Positions 63,112 through 64,000 of a stretch of 64,000 bases of DNA are shown piece after piece. A model generated the notes under the pieces. It had not been told where the DNA came from and ran no database searches. It saw only the letters and a program-made list of their open reading frames with translations. Position numbers and translations under genes: made by a program. Source of the DNA: Vreelandella zhanjiangensis DSM 21076 (lineage in GTDB: Bacteria > Pseudomonadota > Gammaproteobacteria > Pseudomonadales > Halomonadaceae). How positions within the stretch are numbered: position 1 is the stretch's first letter; each line of letters begins with the position of its first letter. The DNA lies in assembly GCF_000377665.1 (NCBI RefSeq), contig NZ_KB898651.1, positions 62,001 through 126,000 on the forward strand. Reading direction: 5' to 3'.

Positions 63112-63854
63112 GTGCTTTCCGGCTTGCGCGCATAGCCCTTGAACAACCCATGCTGCCACTGACGCACCGCGAGCACCGAGGTAGTACCAAAGCGCTGGGT
63201 GATGGGCAGGCTGCTTTCCCGTTCACAGAGTTCATGGAACTCCTTGGCCAGGCGCTGCATGATCTGTTGCCACTCGTCATTACCCGCCCGGGAGAGCAGG
63301 CCGTTGAGGACCAGCAGCTTTTCGCTTTCGCTGTCAAAACGCGATCGGAAAAAGTCGTTGGCAATATGTTGCTGGAAGAACTGCTGAATAGGGCCGCCAG
63401 GCCGCCAGCGAAAATTAGGCGCTACTCTGCGTTTAATTCGGTTACCCGGCAACAGCTGGATAAGGGCAAGCCGTTCAAGCTTAAGCAGTTGCTGGGTGCA
63501 TTCCGCTTCGCTTAGCTGATACTGATGATGAATCTCATCAAAGCTATAACCATTGATTACGCAAACGGCAATCAAGAATAGCTTGGGGTCATCAGCAATA
63601 CTCTGCTCTTGCGCCTGAGTAAGCTCTTGCAGGCGGCGCTCTTCGGTTTGCATGGCTTGCACCAGCTCGGCAAATTCAAGGTTGAGCTGCTCACAGATAC
63701 ATTCAAGGCGTGCTAACGTGATATTGCGTTCAGCAAAAAGCCGCTTGACCGATGCTTCGCTTAATCCAAGCCACTGAGCTACATCGGCGTAGGTTTTTCC
63801 CTGCGTTCGCAGCTGACGCTTTAAAGTATTAAGCAGTGAGTCGGTTTGAGACAC
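63108..63854 (-). CDS. HTH transcriptional regulator
   Basis: A 248-residue protein. The HTH is at 17-48 (KTYADVAQWLGLSEASVKRLFAERNITLARL), followed by a long helical domain without a family I can name (DDPKLFLIAVCVINGYSFDEIHHQYQLSE, then GPIQQFFQQHIANDFF). A perfect palindrome sits at its promoter, consistent with autoregulation. Target genes are unknown. Confidence 0.82.
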   Translation of the reverse strand: MSQTDSLLNTLKRQLRTQGKTYADVAQWLGLSEASVKRLFAERNITLARLECICEQLNLEFAELVQAMQTEERRLQELTQAQEQSIADDPKLFLIAVCVINGYSFDEIHHQYQLSEAECTQQLLKLERLALIQLLPGNRIKRRVAPNFRWRPGGPIQQFFQQHIANDFFRSRFDSESEKLLVLNGLLSRAGNDEWQQIMQRLAKEFHELCERESSLPITQRFGTTSVLAVRQWQHGLFKGYARKPEST

Positions 63855-63871
63855 GGCAATCCCCTAGCTTA

Positions 63872-63894
63872 AAAGTATCGAATAACGATACTTT
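63872..63894. promoter_or_regulatory. Perfect palindrome at the HTH regulator's promoter
   Basis: Nine-bp arms AAAGTATCG and CGATACTTT with a 5-bp spacer, 18 bp upstream of the regulator start. The position suggests an autoregulatory operator. Confidence 0.55.
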
Positions 63895-64000
63895 ACCGTA
63901 CAAATAACGCAACTCATCTTTAAAAGGTTGCGTAAATTAGAGCTGTAAAGGAAAGTCCGATGACTTCGAGACGCAAACAAGGCTAACGAACCATGCAACG

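Noticed and set aside
1..64000. CRISPR array, tRNA, rRNA, insertion sequence or prophage genes
   Set aside because: No regularly spaced repeats, cloverleaf-like genes, transposase or phage proteins were recognised on either strand; short tandem repeats found are inside genes or in gaps and are not spacer-separated.

Overview
The window looks like a chromosomal segment of a gammaproteobacterium of the Halomonas type. This is inferred from gene content and protein style (fused FhuB, TRAP and siderophore systems, PQQ-dependent glucose dehydrogenase, PoxB, SpeG, RlmA), not from a marker gene. I saw no rRNA, tRNA, CRISPR array, transposase or phage gene. Coding density is high and most genes have a readable Shine-Dalgarno sequence.

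Region 1 (1-12.8 kb) is a sugar-acid catabolic locus. Two exported alpha/beta hydrolases face a five-gene family-5 ABC importer (binding protein, two permeases, two ATPases). A second operon, kdgD-dctP-dctQ-dctM-gci, carries a TRAP importer between two enzymes of the oxidative galacturonate/galactarate route. Gci opens D-galactarolactone to a 3-deoxy-2-keto-hexarate, and KdgD converts that to 2-oxoglutarate semialdehyde. Uronate dehydrogenase and the semialdehyde dehydrogenase are not in the window. The gene mix suggests use of pectin-derived uronates.

Region 2 (13-21.4 kb) holds a phosphoesterase, an alpha/beta hydrolase, poxB, two related microprotein genes each with its own ribosome-binding site and terminator, a LoiP-like lipoprotein protease flanked by an intact speG and a frameshifted partial copy of its 3' end, an FAD amine/amino-acid oxidase and ltaE.

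Region 3 (21.5-39.2 kb) is an iron-siderophore island. One set is Fhu-like: fused FhuB, a SIP flavoreductase, a cytochrome b561, FhuC, FhuD, a TonB receptor and FhuF. The second set has an IutA-like receptor, two FecCD permeases, a FecB-like binding protein, an ATPase and a sucrase/ferredoxin-like protein. A PvdE/YojI-type exporter lies between them. At least five Fur-box-like sites lie at the expected promoters. Three unrelated types of candidate ferric-siderophore reductase are present.

Region 4 (39-47.3 kb) is mixed: a ZIP-like membrane protein, a second cytochrome b561, a LysR/EamA divergent pair, a degenerate Nudix protein, a DUF3298-type lipoprotein, a large exported protein of repeated PPC-like domains, an RlpA-like protein and a CurA-type reductase.

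Region 5 (47.6-52.4 kb) pairs a membrane PQQ-dependent dehydrogenase with a convergent TonB receptor that resembles the E. coli PQQ receptor PqqU (YncD), suggesting scavenging of exogenous PQQ. Region 6 (52.4-64 kb) holds a Pmp3-like peptide, a deaminase, a DAACS symporter, a thioredoxin-reductase-like flavoprotein, an ABC-F ATPase, an XRE/MFS divergent pair, a cold-shock protein, rlmA, a second EamA/LysR divergent pair and an HTH regulator with a palindrome at its promoter.
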